The notes below the pieces were generated by a model that saw only the letters and a list, made by a program, of their open reading frames with translations, ran no database searches and was not told the origin of the DNA. DNA of 12,264 nucleotides from Candidatus Liptonbacteria bacterium RIFCSPLOWO2_01_FULL_53_13 (GTDB lineage Bacteria; Patescibacteriota; Minisyncoccia; UBA6257; 2-01-FULL-56-20). The DNA lies in NCBI GenBank assembly GCA_001818895.1, contig MHLB01000064.1:444-12707 (forward strand), given 5' to 3'. A program made the translations under genes and the position numbers. Position 1 is the first letter of the stretch; each line of letters starts with the position of its first letter. Shown here piece by piece: positions 5,088 to 10,916 of this stretch.

Positions 5088-5732
5088 ATGAAGCGTTTCC
5101 TGCATCGCCTGGCGCTCGTAGGCGGCATATTGCTTGCGCTTATTGTCATCACGAACGCAATTATTTACTTGAGCACCAGATCCTATATGTATGCCGGCGC
5201 GAAAGACGCTCCAAACGCCCAAGCCGCGGTAATCCCCGGCGCAGCCGTCTTAAAGAACGGCGCGCTCTCCCCTATCTTTAAAGACCGCGTGGATGCCGCC
5301 ATCGGGTTGTACCGGGAAAACAAAGTATCAAAAATCCTCGTGTCCGGCGACAATAGTACGGTGAGCTATAATGAGGTGAACCCCGTTCGCAATTATCTTT
5401 TGGAGAAGGGCGTCCCGGACCGGGATATCTTTCTTGACCACGCGGGGTTTGATACCTATAGCACCATGTACCGCGCCCGCGATATTTTCGGCATTGCCTC
5501 TATGCTCATTGCCACGCAGTCGTTCCACTTGCCGCGCGCCGTTTTTATCGCCCGCAATCTCGGCATCACTGCCTATGGCGTGAACGCCGACAACGGGGCA
5601 TCGCTCTTGCGCAACTATATCCGCGAAGCGCTCGCAAATGTTAAAGCGATGCTCAATCTTATGCTTGACCGAAAACCGAAATATCTGGGAGAGAAAATTC
5701 CCATTGCCGGCGACGGAAGAAATTATCCTTAA
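5088..5732 (+). CDS. SanA/YdcF-like protein (DUF218 family)
   Basis: 214 residues. An N-terminal membrane helix (about residues 8-29) is followed by a DUF218 domain: AAVIPGAAV, RVDAAIGLYRENKVSKILVSGD, EVNPVRNYLLEKGVPDRDIFLD, GFDTYSTMYRARDIFGI and LIATQSFHLPRAVFIARNLGI. SanA of enteric bacteria is an inner-membrane protein with a domain facing out, linked to envelope barrier function and vancomycin exclusion. YdcF binds S-adenosylmethionine in vitro; the enzymatic activity of the family is not established. The order helix-then-domain suggests the domain faces out. It is third in the 4354-6893 cluster, 6 nt before the DUF2914 gene. Confidence 0.85.
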   Translation: MKRFLHRLALVGGILLALIVITNAIIYLSTRSYMYAGAKDAPNAQAAVIPGAAVLKNGALSPIFKDRVDAAIGLYRENKVSKILVSGDNSTVSYNEVNPVRNYLLEKGVPDRDIFLDHAGFDTYSTMYRARDIFGIASMLIATQSFHLPRAVFIARNLGITAYGVNADNGASLLRNYIREALANVKAMLNLMLDRKPKYLGEKIPIAGDGRNYP

Positions 5733-5738
5733 TCCATT

Positions 5739-6893
5739 ATGAAAATTTTCTTCACCCGCGCGAGAGATTGGTACGCCCGGTACGAACGGCCGGTGTCTTC
5801 CGCTTCGCTCATCGGCGGTTTCGTGTTTGACGCGGTCACTCTGCACCGCGTGGACCTCTTTTGGGAAAACCTGTGGGTGCTCGCCCACCTCGTTATCGTC
5901 GCCGTCTGCATCGTGCTCATCAACCGCCAGGAAAACGAGGCGATGGAGAGCTACGACCCCTCGCATGCGCATTTCTGGTATATCAACGTACTCCAGTTCT
6001 TCTTCGGCGGGCTTTTGAGCACTTATCTCGTCTTTTATTTCCGAAGCGCGACGCTCTCGGTCGCCTGGCCGTTCCTGCTGCTCCTCGCGGCCGCATTCAT
6101 CGCCAACGAATCGCTCAAAAGGCACTATGCACGGCTCGTCTTCCAGATCAGCTTGTTCTTTTTGTCCCTGCTTGCGTTCTCCGTCTATATCGTGCCCGTG
6201 CTCTTCCACCGGATAGGAACCGATATCTTTTTGTTGAGCGGTGCGGCAAGCTTGCTTGTCTTGTGGCTTTTTCTCCGCGGACTCAAATTTTTTGTGGAGC
6301 CACGCCAATTTCATAATGGGGCGGAACCCTCCGAAGCTTTGCGAAGGAGGGCGAAGGAAAGATTTTCTCTAAGCAGGAAAGCGCTCATGCTCTCCATCGC
6401 GGGCATATTCCTTGCCACGCATATCCTCTACTTTCTGAATCTCATCCCGCCGATTCCCCTGTCGCTTAAAGACGGGGGCATTTATCATTCGCTTGTCCGC
6501 GGCGCGCCGGGAACGTATGTCGTGAAATCCGAAGAAACGGGCTGGCTGGATTATTTTTCCCTGCACGAAACGTTTCATTCGTCTCCGGGGAATACTGCCG
6601 CCTATGCCTACAGCGCCATATTTTCTCCCGCATCGTTTGACACCGACATCGTCCACGAGTGGCAAAAATATGATTCCACTGCCGGCAAGTGGATTACGGC
6701 GAGCCGCGTAGCGCTTTCGGTCCTGGGCGGGCGCGAAGGAGGATACAGAACCTATTCGTACATAAACAATGTCGCCCCCGGCAAGTGGCGCGTGGATGTG
6801 AAAACCGCAGGAGGGCAAGTCATCGGCCGGTTGCGATTCAATGTCATTCGGGCGGATACCGCGCCGGTTTTGGAAACTATCGTGAAGGACTAA
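5739..6893 (+). CDS. Polytopic membrane protein with C-terminal DUF2914 domain
   Basis: 384 residues. The N-terminal two-thirds has about seven hydrophobic segments (roughly residues 20-36, 42-61, 81-99, 103-122, 131-149, 155-177 and 210-230). The C-terminal 140 residues form a soluble domain ending in GYRTYSYINNVAPGKWRVDV and GQVIGRLRFNV, the pattern I recognise as DUF2914. That family has no known enzymatic role; it probably acts at the cell surface. Between the sixth and seventh segments lies a charged loop, EPSEALRRRAKERF, encoded by a small palindromic sequence (6327-6351) that may be an inserted repeat. It is last in the plus-strand cluster and ends 16 nt from the convergent 6910-7134 gene. 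Confidence 0.82.
   Translation: MKIFFTRARDWYARYERPVSSASLIGGFVFDAVTLHRVDLFWENLWVLAHLVIVAVCIVLINRQENEAMESYDPSHAHFWYINVLQFFFGGLLSTYLVFYFRSATLSVAWPFLLLLAAAFIANESLKRHYARLVFQISLFFLSLLAFSVYIVPVLFHRIGTDIFLLSGAASLLVLWLFLRGLKFFVEPRQFHNGAEPSEALRRRAKERFSLSRKALMLSIAGIFLATHILYFLNLIPPIPLSLKDGGIYHSLVRGAPGTYVVKSEETGWLDYFSLHETFHSSPGNTAAYAYSAIFSPASFDTDIVHEWQKYDSTAGKWITASRVALSVLGGREGGYRTYSYINNVAPGKWRVDVKTAGGQVIGRLRFNVIRADTAPVLETIVKD
6327..6351. repeat. Short palindromic element inside the DUF2914 gene
   Basis: CCCTCC (6327-6332) pairs with GGAGGG (6346-6351) around GAAGCTTTGCGAA. It is in frame and encodes PSEALRRR, a residue string I associate from memory with dispersed repeats in CPR genomes. The 10-mer GAAGCTTTGC recurs at 8259-8268, also between short inverted arms. 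Confidence 0.45.
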
Positions 6894-6909
6894 GGAATCG
6901 GCTGATTTG

Positions 6910-7134
6910 TTAAAACCCGAACCCGCCCAAATCCCCAAATCCGCCCAAACTGGAGGTGAGCGTTTTGAGATAATACGGAATGACGAACGCGAGCCCGATA
7001 AGCGGCAGGACAATCGCAAGCACGGTGACGATAAGCGTCCACTTGAAATATTTCCGCGTCTTCTCCACCGAGCGGTAGATCGCGTCTATTTTCTTTTCCA
7101 GCTCGGCAATCCGCGCCAAAATTTGTTCGTCCAT
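6910..7134 (-). CDS. Small coiled-coil plus membrane-helix protein
   Basis: 74 residues. Residues 1-30 form a charged helix with heptad character (ILARIAELEKKIDAIYRSVEKTRKY). Residues 32-56 form one long or two short membrane segments (WTLIVTVLAIVLPLIGLAFVIPYYL). The tail is glycine/phenylalanine-rich (GGFGDLGGFGF). I know similar small membrane proteins from CPR genomes but no function. It has its own promoter (7142-7150) with a predicted start one base before ATG 7134, and is insulated from the upstream phosphoribosyltransferase gene by a terminator. It converges on the DUF2914 gene. Confidence 0.75.
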   Translation of the reverse strand: MDEQILARIAELEKKIDAIYRSVEKTRKYFKWTLIVTVLAIVLPLIGLAFVIPYYLKTLTSSLGGFGDLGGFGF

Positions 7135-7141
7135 ATGCGTA

Positions 7142-7150
7142 AGTATACCA
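7142..7150 (-). promoter_or_regulatory. Extended -10 promoter of the 6910-7134 gene
   Basis: TGG then TATACT on the minus strand, ending 7 nt before ATG 7134. The T-run of the preceding terminator ends just upstream. Confidence 0.6.
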
Positions 7151-7151
7151 C

Positions 7152-7213
7152 AAAAAACGACTAGAGGGAGAGAAGCGACAGACAGAGCGTTGCCTGTTCT
7201 TCTCTCCCCCTCT
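7152..7213 (-). terminator. Terminator of the uracil phosphoribosyltransferase gene
   Basis: Read on the minus strand, a purine-rich arm (7213-7199) pairs with a pyrimidine-rich arm (7175-7163) in a stem of about 13 bp with a 2-nt bulge. A partly paired 23-nt loop lies between them. After AGTCG comes T6 (7157-7152). The stem begins 15 nt after the stop codon. Confidence 0.6.
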
Positions 7214-7227
7214 TTGTGCGACCCGGC

Positions 7228-8172
7228 TTACGACAGCCGGGCCATCGCGTCCATCCGCTGTTGGAGCGCAAGGGCAGCTTCGTACGAGAGCATGCCCTTG
7301 GTGTGCCACTCCGAGATACGGCTGTGGTGCAACCCGTCGCACAACCGGTCCCCGAAGTCCCCGATGCCGGGCTTGATATACGCGTTGGGGTCGAGGCCCT
7401 CGTCCAGCGCCCCCACCACCATACGCACACCGGGGTGGCCCTGGAGCACGCGGACAACGCCTTCGGGGGCGACGATGACCGATGCGATCCGTATGCGGCC
7501 GTTGGAGAACCCACGTCCCCGCAGCACTTCGATTGCTTCGAGAAGCGACCCTCCGGTTGCGAGCATCGGGTCGCAGATGAGGATTCTCGCCTCCGGATTC
7601 GTGACGAGGATCTTCTCGCGGAAGTACGTCTCTGGCTTGGCGGTCTTCTCGTCGCGCGCCATCCCGAGGTGAACGAACCAGTTGAATCCCCTGCGCTTGG
7701 CGGCGGAGAGGAACGCGAGTCCCGCACGCCAGATGACGCAGATGAGGTCCCGCTCCGGCCTGATGTCGAGCTGGCACATTGCCTGTACGAGCAGGTCGTC
7801 CACGACGATGTCGGACGCCGCCCGAAATTCAGCGGGTGAAGTGAGCGGAAACCCTCCTTCGATGTAGTCCCGCCGGAGGGGGTAATAGGCGCGCTTCACG
7901 CCCTTCGCGTCCTTGTGGTCGCCGTGGCAGACGATGAGCGGTCCACCGTTCTTGCTGTCGTATCGCCGTATCGCCCATTCCAGGAGCACGAGCTCTTCCT
8001 CGGTGAGCGGGTGGAACGCCTCGTCCTTCTCCTGACGTCCGAACATGACTCGCCGGAGGCGCTGCAACGCCTCCGCATGGTTTTCCGGGAGAAGCTCCAT
8101 GCGCTTCTTCCTGCGCCGTTCCACCTCGGACAGCGTGAAGCTGACTGTGTCGCGCGTCAGTGTGCAACTCAA
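7228..8172 (-). CDS. upp: Uracil phosphoribosyltransferase-like protein with N-terminal extension
   Basis: 314 residues, against about 208 for typical Upp. The UPRT core covers roughly residues 105-285: WRAGLAFL (family RAGLG), DEKTAKPETYFREK, the PRPP loop ICDPMLATGGS, VIVAPEGVVRVLQGHP, and the uracil-site signature YIKPGIGDFGDRLCDG. UPRT makes UMP from uracil and PRPP in pyrimidine salvage. The first ~105 residues are an extra, mostly helical region (ELLPENHAEALQRLRRVMF, LTEEELVLLEWAIRRYD) that I do not recognise. The TTG start at 8172 is supported by AGGTGG 4 nt upstream; ATG 8100 is the alternative. Unlike its neighbours it has a full promoter, a leader, a Shine-Dalgarno and a terminator, and its codons look more GC-ended, hinting at different origin or expression class. 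The activity on uracil is inferred. Confidence 0.85.
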   Translation of the reverse strand: MSCTLTRDTVSFTLSEVERRRKKRMELLPENHAEALQRLRRVMFGRQEKDEAFHPLTEEELVLLEWAIRRYDSKNGGPLIVCHGDHKDAKGVKRAYYPLRRDYIEGGFPLTSPAEFRAASDIVVDDLLVQAMCQLDIRPERDLICVIWRAGLAFLSAAKRRGFNWFVHLGMARDEKTAKPETYFREKILVTNPEARILICDPMLATGGSLLEAIEVLRGRGFSNGRIRIASVIVAPEGVVRVLQGHPGVRMVVGALDEGLDPNAYIKPGIGDFGDRLCDGLHHSRISEWHTKGMLSYEAALALQQRMDAMARLS

Positions 8173-8176
8173 TTTG

Positions 8177-8182
8177 CCACCT
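8177..8182 (-). promoter_or_regulatory. Ribosome-binding site supporting TTG start
   Basis: AGGTGG on the minus strand, 4 nt before TTG 8172. It decides the start of the phosphoribosyltransferase gene. Confidence 0.55.
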
Positions 8183-8229
8183 GCCTTTCTTTGGTCTCTA
8201 TGCGTCTTTTTTTCCTTACGGCTGGCGTT

Positions 8230-8258
8230 AGCATAAATCGTTTGCCTGTTCTCCGCAA
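8230..8258 (-). promoter_or_regulatory. Promoter of the uracil phosphoribosyltransferase gene
   Basis: TTGCGG (8258-8253), 17-nt spacer, TATGCT (8235-8230) on the minus strand. The predicted start near 8223 gives a leader of about 50 nt. Confidence 0.45.
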
Positions 8259-8322
8259 GAAGCTTTGCTCCTTGCCACTTTCCTGTTTGTAACTAATACT
8301 TACTATTGCGCTCCGGTTCCAT

Positions 8323-8350
8323 CACCTAACACCTATCACCTCACACCTTA
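8323..8350 (+). repeat. Four tandem CACCTNN heptamers in front of obg
   Basis: CACCTAA, CACCTAT, CACCTCA and CACCTTA follow one another without gaps, ending 6 nt before the obg ATG. CACCT also appears in the anti-Shine-Dalgarno end of 16S rRNA, so this leader lacks and even mimics the complement of a Shine-Dalgarno. The rest of the gap 8173-8356 holds the divergent promoter at 8230-8258 and no gene. Confidence 0.65.
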
Positions 8351-8356
8351 TCTATC

Positions 8357-9376
8357 ATGCTTATTGACGATGTCACGATAACGGTTGCCGCTGGCCATGG
8401 AGGCATGGGCGCGGTCGCGTTTAACACAAACCTGATGAGCCTGGGGCCGGCGGGCGGGAGCGGGGGCCTCGGCGGGAGCGTTTTCGTTGAAGGCGTCTCC
8501 GACTTGAGCGCGCTCAATAATTTCCGCTATCGGAAGGTCCACAAGGCGAAAGACGGCGAGAACGGCAGGCCTCAATTCAAAGACGGGCACGATGGCGTGG
8601 ATATCACGCTTAAAGTCCCCGTCGGCACCGTGATTCATTTCCTTACAAAACGCTCGCACACGGAAGCGGGTTCGCACGAAACAAAGGAGGGAGAAGATCG
8701 CGAGATCGTCCGCGTGGGCGAGCGCATTCTTGTGGTGCAGGGCGGGCGCGGAGGCAAGGGCAATTTCCAGTTCCGCTCTTCAACAAATACTTCTCCCCGG
8801 CAGTTTCAGGAAGGCATCTCGGGCGAGGAAGCGACCCTCCGGCTTGAACTCAAGCTTATCGCGGACGTTGGGCTTATCGGTTTGCCGAACGCCGGAAAAT
8901 CAAGTTTATTGAACGAGCTCACGAACGCGAAAAGCAAAGTGGCGAACTATGCGTTCACGACGCTTGAACCGAATCTCGGCGCTTATTACGAACTGATTCT
9001 CGCCGACCTCCCGGGTTTGATTGAGGGCGCCTCGTCCGGCAAAGGGCTCGGCATAAAATTCCTGCGCCACGTGGAGCGCACGAACACGCTCTTTCATCTC
9101 GTCTCCGCCGAGTCCGAGGACATCGCCGACGATTACAAAACCATCCGCAAAGAGATTGGTTCGTACAATAAAGCGCTCCTCAAAAAACAGGAGTATGTGT
9201 TTTTGAGCAAAACCGATATGGTTGACGCAAAAGACGCGAAGAAAAAACTCGCGGCGCTTAAACGGCTAAATCGCAACGTGTTAGCCGTTTCCATCCACGA
9301 CTGGGATGCGCTGGAGAAGGTGAAAAAGATTTTGAATAAGATAAAGGAGAAAAAAATAGGGCGGGAAAATTCTTGA
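8357..9376 (+). CDS. obg: GTPase Obg/CgtA
   Basis: 339 residues. Residues 1-160 are the glycine-rich Obg domain (AAGHGGMGAVAF, GPAGGSGGLGGSVF, GRPQFKDGHDG, VPVGT, VVQGGRGGKGNFQFRSSTN, QEGISGEE). A GTPase domain follows with G1 GLPNAGKS (175-182), switch I TTLEPNLG, G3 DLPG (217-220), G4 SKTD (284-287) and G5 near SIHD (312-315). Obg is an essential GTPase that binds the large ribosomal subunit late in assembly. Oddities: the usual RREK.x.PxGGPDGGDGG stretch is reduced to NTNLMSLGPAGGSGG, and about 20 extra residues (TKRSHTEAGSHETKEGEDRE) lie before GERILVVQGG. There is no C-terminal OCT domain. No Shine-Dalgarno is present; the ATG is fixed by the conserved N-terminus. Confidence 0.95.
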   Translation: MLIDDVTITVAAGHGGMGAVAFNTNLMSLGPAGGSGGLGGSVFVEGVSDLSALNNFRYRKVHKAKDGENGRPQFKDGHDGVDITLKVPVGTVIHFLTKRSHTEAGSHETKEGEDREIVRVGERILVVQGGRGGKGNFQFRSSTNTSPRQFQEGISGEEATLRLELKLIADVGLIGLPNAGKSSLLNELTNAKSKVANYAFTTLEPNLGAYYELILADLPGLIEGASSGKGLGIKFLRHVERTNTLFHLVSAESEDIADDYKTIRKEIGSYNKALLKKQEYVFLSKTDMVDAKDAKKKLAALKRLNRNVLAVSIHDWDALEKVKKILNKIKEKKIGRENS

Positions 9377-9402
9377 CTTTTCGCTTCAGATTAGTGTAAT
9401 AT
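9373..9402 (+). promoter_or_regulatory. Promoter of the 9471-9830 gene
   Basis: TTGACT (9373-9378), 18-nt spacer, TAATAT (9397-9402). The -35 overlaps the obg stop codon. The predicted start near 9409 leaves a leader of about 62 nt. Confidence 0.6.
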
Positions 9403-9427
9403 CTCCCCAGTATCCGGCGACGTAGAC

Positions 9428-9463
9428 ATGGGTATGACCCTCGTTTGAGGGTCAGAAAGAGGG
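9428..9463 (+). promoter_or_regulatory. Leader hairpin, tiny uORF and Shine-Dalgarno of the 9471-9830 gene
   Basis: TGACCCTC (9435-9442) pairs perfectly with GAGGGTCA (9447-9454) around a GTTT loop. A 6-codon frame (MGMTLV, 9428-9448) starts before the hairpin and stops inside it. GAGGG (9459-9463) follows as a Shine-Dalgarno 7 nt before ATG 9471. The layout could allow translation of the uORF or hairpin folding to affect the main start; that is a guess. Confidence 0.45.
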
Positions 9464-9470
9464 TGCGACG

Positions 9471-9830
9471 ATGAAGGAAGTCGTGGTCGTTTGTCAGAGG
9501 GAAGTGGTGGAGTGGGCGGGAACCCTGTCCGGAATGATCAATGCTGCCGTCGGCGAGGACGCCGTTCACGTGGAGGTCGTCGACAGCGATGACGTCGGTG
9601 GCATCAAGGAACCCCCGGATGCGGTTTTCTTCACCAGCATCCGTGGGGGAGGGTTGGAGATGGCCGAGAGGTTCCAGCAAGAACATCCCGACTGCAGGGT
9701 CTTCGCGCTGACGGCGCACCCTCGCTACATCGACGAGAAGCCGGCGCCTCCATTCCATCCCGGGGAGGTGATGATGGTCTCCAAGGTGTTGCTCGACATG
9801 GACTTCCTCAGGGCACTCCTCGGCGACTGA
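9471..9830 (+). CDS. Receiver-like protein lacking the phospho-acceptor Asp (uncertain)
   Basis: 119 residues, soluble and acidic. The order of strands and helices fits a response-regulator receiver: EVVVVCQ, HVEVVDSDD, then DAVFFTSIRGGGLEMAERFQQEHPDCRVFALTAH, which lines up with the receiver pattern DLVLLDIRMPGMDGLELARRL...VIVLTAH. MVSKVLLDMDFLRALL carries a lysine where receivers have theirs. At the phospho-acceptor position there is Thr (FFTS) rather than Asp, so it would be a pseudo-receiver. No output domain and no sensor kinase nearby. The similarity is by eye and could be coincidental. It is well equipped with promoter, leader hairpin, Shine-Dalgarno and terminator, and like the phosphoribosyltransferase gene its codons look more GC-ended than its neighbours. 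Confidence 0.7.
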   Translation: MKEVVVVCQREVVEWAGTLSGMINAAVGEDAVHVEVVDSDDVGGIKEPPDAVFFTSIRGGGLEMAERFQQEHPDCRVFALTAHPRYIDEKPAPPFHPGEVMMVSKVLLDMDFLRALLGD

Positions 9831-9900
9831 AGACAAACCCACCGTACCCGACGCACCTACAGGGCTATCCCGGACGGCCGCCCAAGATGCTGTTCACCGA

Positions 9901-9929
9901 AGAGCCATCGCGCCGCGCGCGATGGCTCT
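9901..9929 (+). terminator. Hairpin terminator after the 9471-9830 gene
   Basis: A 13-bp GC-rich stem (AGAGCCATCGCGC with its complement) and 3-nt loop, 70 nt after the stop codon. It is followed by AGAAATTTCTATTCCTCC, then more T-rich sequence. The immediate T-run is weak, but the strong stem and following pyrimidine tract favour termination. Confidence 0.55.
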
Positions 9930-9933
9930 AGAA

Positions 9934-10050
9934 ATTTCTATTCCTCCTTTTTACTGTTTTATCACACCACCTTTTCGCCTCATCACTCCCATTTTCTTTT
10001 TTTTCCTCTTCGTCTCTCCAGTCTCCTCTTCCGTCCACCACTTTCCAATT
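9934..10050 (+). other. C/T-rich, G-poor tract between genes
   Basis: Within the 289-nt gap 9831-10119, this stretch is almost entirely pyrimidine or A with only about five G. Such C-rich, G-poor RNA resembles Rho-utilisation sequence and follows a hairpin. I see no gene in it. The gap also holds the terminator at 9901-9929, the palindrome at 10039-10068 and the thermonuclease promoter. Confidence 0.4.
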
Positions 10051-10068
10051 CGCGCGAATTGGAAAGTG
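10039..10068. repeat. Perfect 30-bp palindrome upstream of the thermonuclease gene
   Basis: CACTTTCCAATTCGC followed by its exact reverse complement, centred between 10053 and 10054. It is unrelated in sequence to the GTACTAGTAC palindromes. It ends 39 nt before the -10 box at 10108. A following A-run and no T-run argue against an intrinsic terminator. It could be an operator or a dispersed palindromic repeat. Confidence 0.8.
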
Positions 10069-10107
10069 AAAAAACTATCGGTTATTCCGTATCGTAGGCC
10101 ATTCGCG

Positions 10108-10113
10108 TATACT
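10108..10113 (+). promoter_or_regulatory. -10 box of the thermonuclease gene, leaderless GTG start
   Basis: TATACT ends 6 nt before GTG 10120, so the predicted +1 is the G of the start codon. No extended -10 TG and no clear -35. Confidence 0.45.
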
Positions 10114-10119
10114 TAATCA

Positions 10120-10746
10120 GTGACTTTTTCCAAAACGCGTCTTCTCCGCATCCTCGGCACATGCGCCGTTCTGCTTCTCGCTATCCTCGCGCGCGAAGCT
10201 ATCCCGCAGAATAATTTCATCGCGCCAATCCCCTCCGTCCAAACGCCCGAGGCCGACACCGCCGCCATTGCCGACACTCTCGCGCAAAAATCGGCGGGCG
10301 GGCAGAACGTAAAAAACGAGCAAAATTTATTTGAAGTCGTCCGCGTCATTGACGGCGACACGATTGAAGTGCAAAAAAACGGTACGGTGAAAAAAGTGCG
10401 CTTCATCGGCATAGACACCCCCGAAACCGTTGACCCACGCAAATCCGTGCAATGCTTCGGCAAGGAAGCGTCGGCAAAGGCAACCGAATTGCTTTTGGGC
10501 AAGCGCGTGCGCCTTGAGACCGACGCGACGCAAGACGCCTACGACCGGTATGGCCGCCTGCTCGCCTACGCCTATCTTCCGAACGGCGTGTTTTTCAATA
10601 GCTATATGATTGAGGAGGGATACGCGCACGAATACACCTACGAACTCCCCTATCGGTATCAAAAAGAATTCAAGGCCGCCGAAGCGCGGGCGCGCGAAGC
10701 CGGAAAGGGGTTATGGAATCCGGCGATGTGTAATGGGAAAAAATAA
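10120..10746 (+). CDS. Membrane-anchored or secreted thermonuclease (SNase-like)
   Basis: 208 residues. Residues 8-24 are hydrophobic (LLRILGTCAVLLLAILA), a signal peptide or anchor. A 40-residue linker follows, then an SNase domain (about 70-205). Staphylococcal nuclease active-site residues have counterparts: Asp80 in VIDGDTIEV (Asp21), Arg94 in KVRFIGIDTPE (Arg35), Asp99 (Asp40), Glu102 (Glu43) and Arg146 in YDRYGRLLAY (Arg87). It is therefore predicted to be an active Ca2+-dependent nuclease acting outside the membrane. In host-dependent CPR cells such enzymes may help salvage nucleotides, which fits the UPRT gene in the same window. The GTG start is chosen because the -10 box lies 6 nt upstream and there is no better ATG before the hydrophobic segment. 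Confidence 0.9.
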   Translation: MTFSKTRLLRILGTCAVLLLAILAREAIPQNNFIAPIPSVQTPEADTAAIADTLAQKSAGGQNVKNEQNLFEVVRVIDGDTIEVQKNGTVKKVRFIGIDTPETVDPRKSVQCFGKEASAKATELLLGKRVRLETDATQDAYDRYGRLLAYAYLPNGVFFNSYMIEEGYAHEYTYELPYRYQKEFKAAEARAREAGKGLWNPAMCNGKK

Positions 10747-10754
10747 ATGAAAGA

Positions 10755-10843
10755 GATACTCATTGATACTGATGGATATTCGTAGATATGCCTTGCTCAT
10801 TACAAAAAATATCCACGAGTATCAACGTATATCTATTGATATC
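10755..10843. repeat. Two facing arrays of four 10-bp GATAYNNNNN repeats
   Basis: On the plus strand GATACT, GATACT, GATATT and GATATG begin at 10755, 10765, 10775 and 10785, exactly 10 nt apart. The reverse complements AATATC, AGTATC, TATATC and GATATC begin at 10808, 10818, 10828 and 10838, again 10 nt apart. The arrays face each other. 10755-10780 can pair with 10808-10833 at 21 of 26 positions, leaving a 27-nt loop, and other registers are possible. It starts 8 nt after the thermonuclease stop; the rest of the gap to 10916 holds the next promoter. Confidence 0.75.
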
Positions 10844-10899
10844 ACTGTTCTCTCTGTAACTGACACAATTGATTAGAGGGTATGCAATGCGGGCAAGAA

Positions 10900-10908
10900 T
10901 GCTATAAT
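10900..10908 (+). promoter_or_regulatory. Extended -10 promoter of the surface-protein gene
   Basis: TGC then consensus TATAAT, ending 8 nt before ATG 10917. Predicted +1 at 10915, two bases before the start codon. Confidence 0.65.
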
Positions 10909-10916
10909 TGATAGCA

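Noticed and set aside
5328..6314. 328-codon open frame on the minus strand
   Set aside because: It lies wholly antisense to the well-supported SanA-like and DUF2914 genes; its sequence is low-complexity charged residues with no domain, a shadow of GC-biased codons.
7216..7839. Long plus-strand open frames opposite the phosphoribosyltransferase gene
   Set aside because: The minus strand carries complete UPRT signatures; the plus frames show no family features.
9922..10116. 64-codon plus-strand frame in the pyrimidine tract
   Set aside because: The translation is a Phe/Pro/Ser run from simple C/T sequence, with no start signal.
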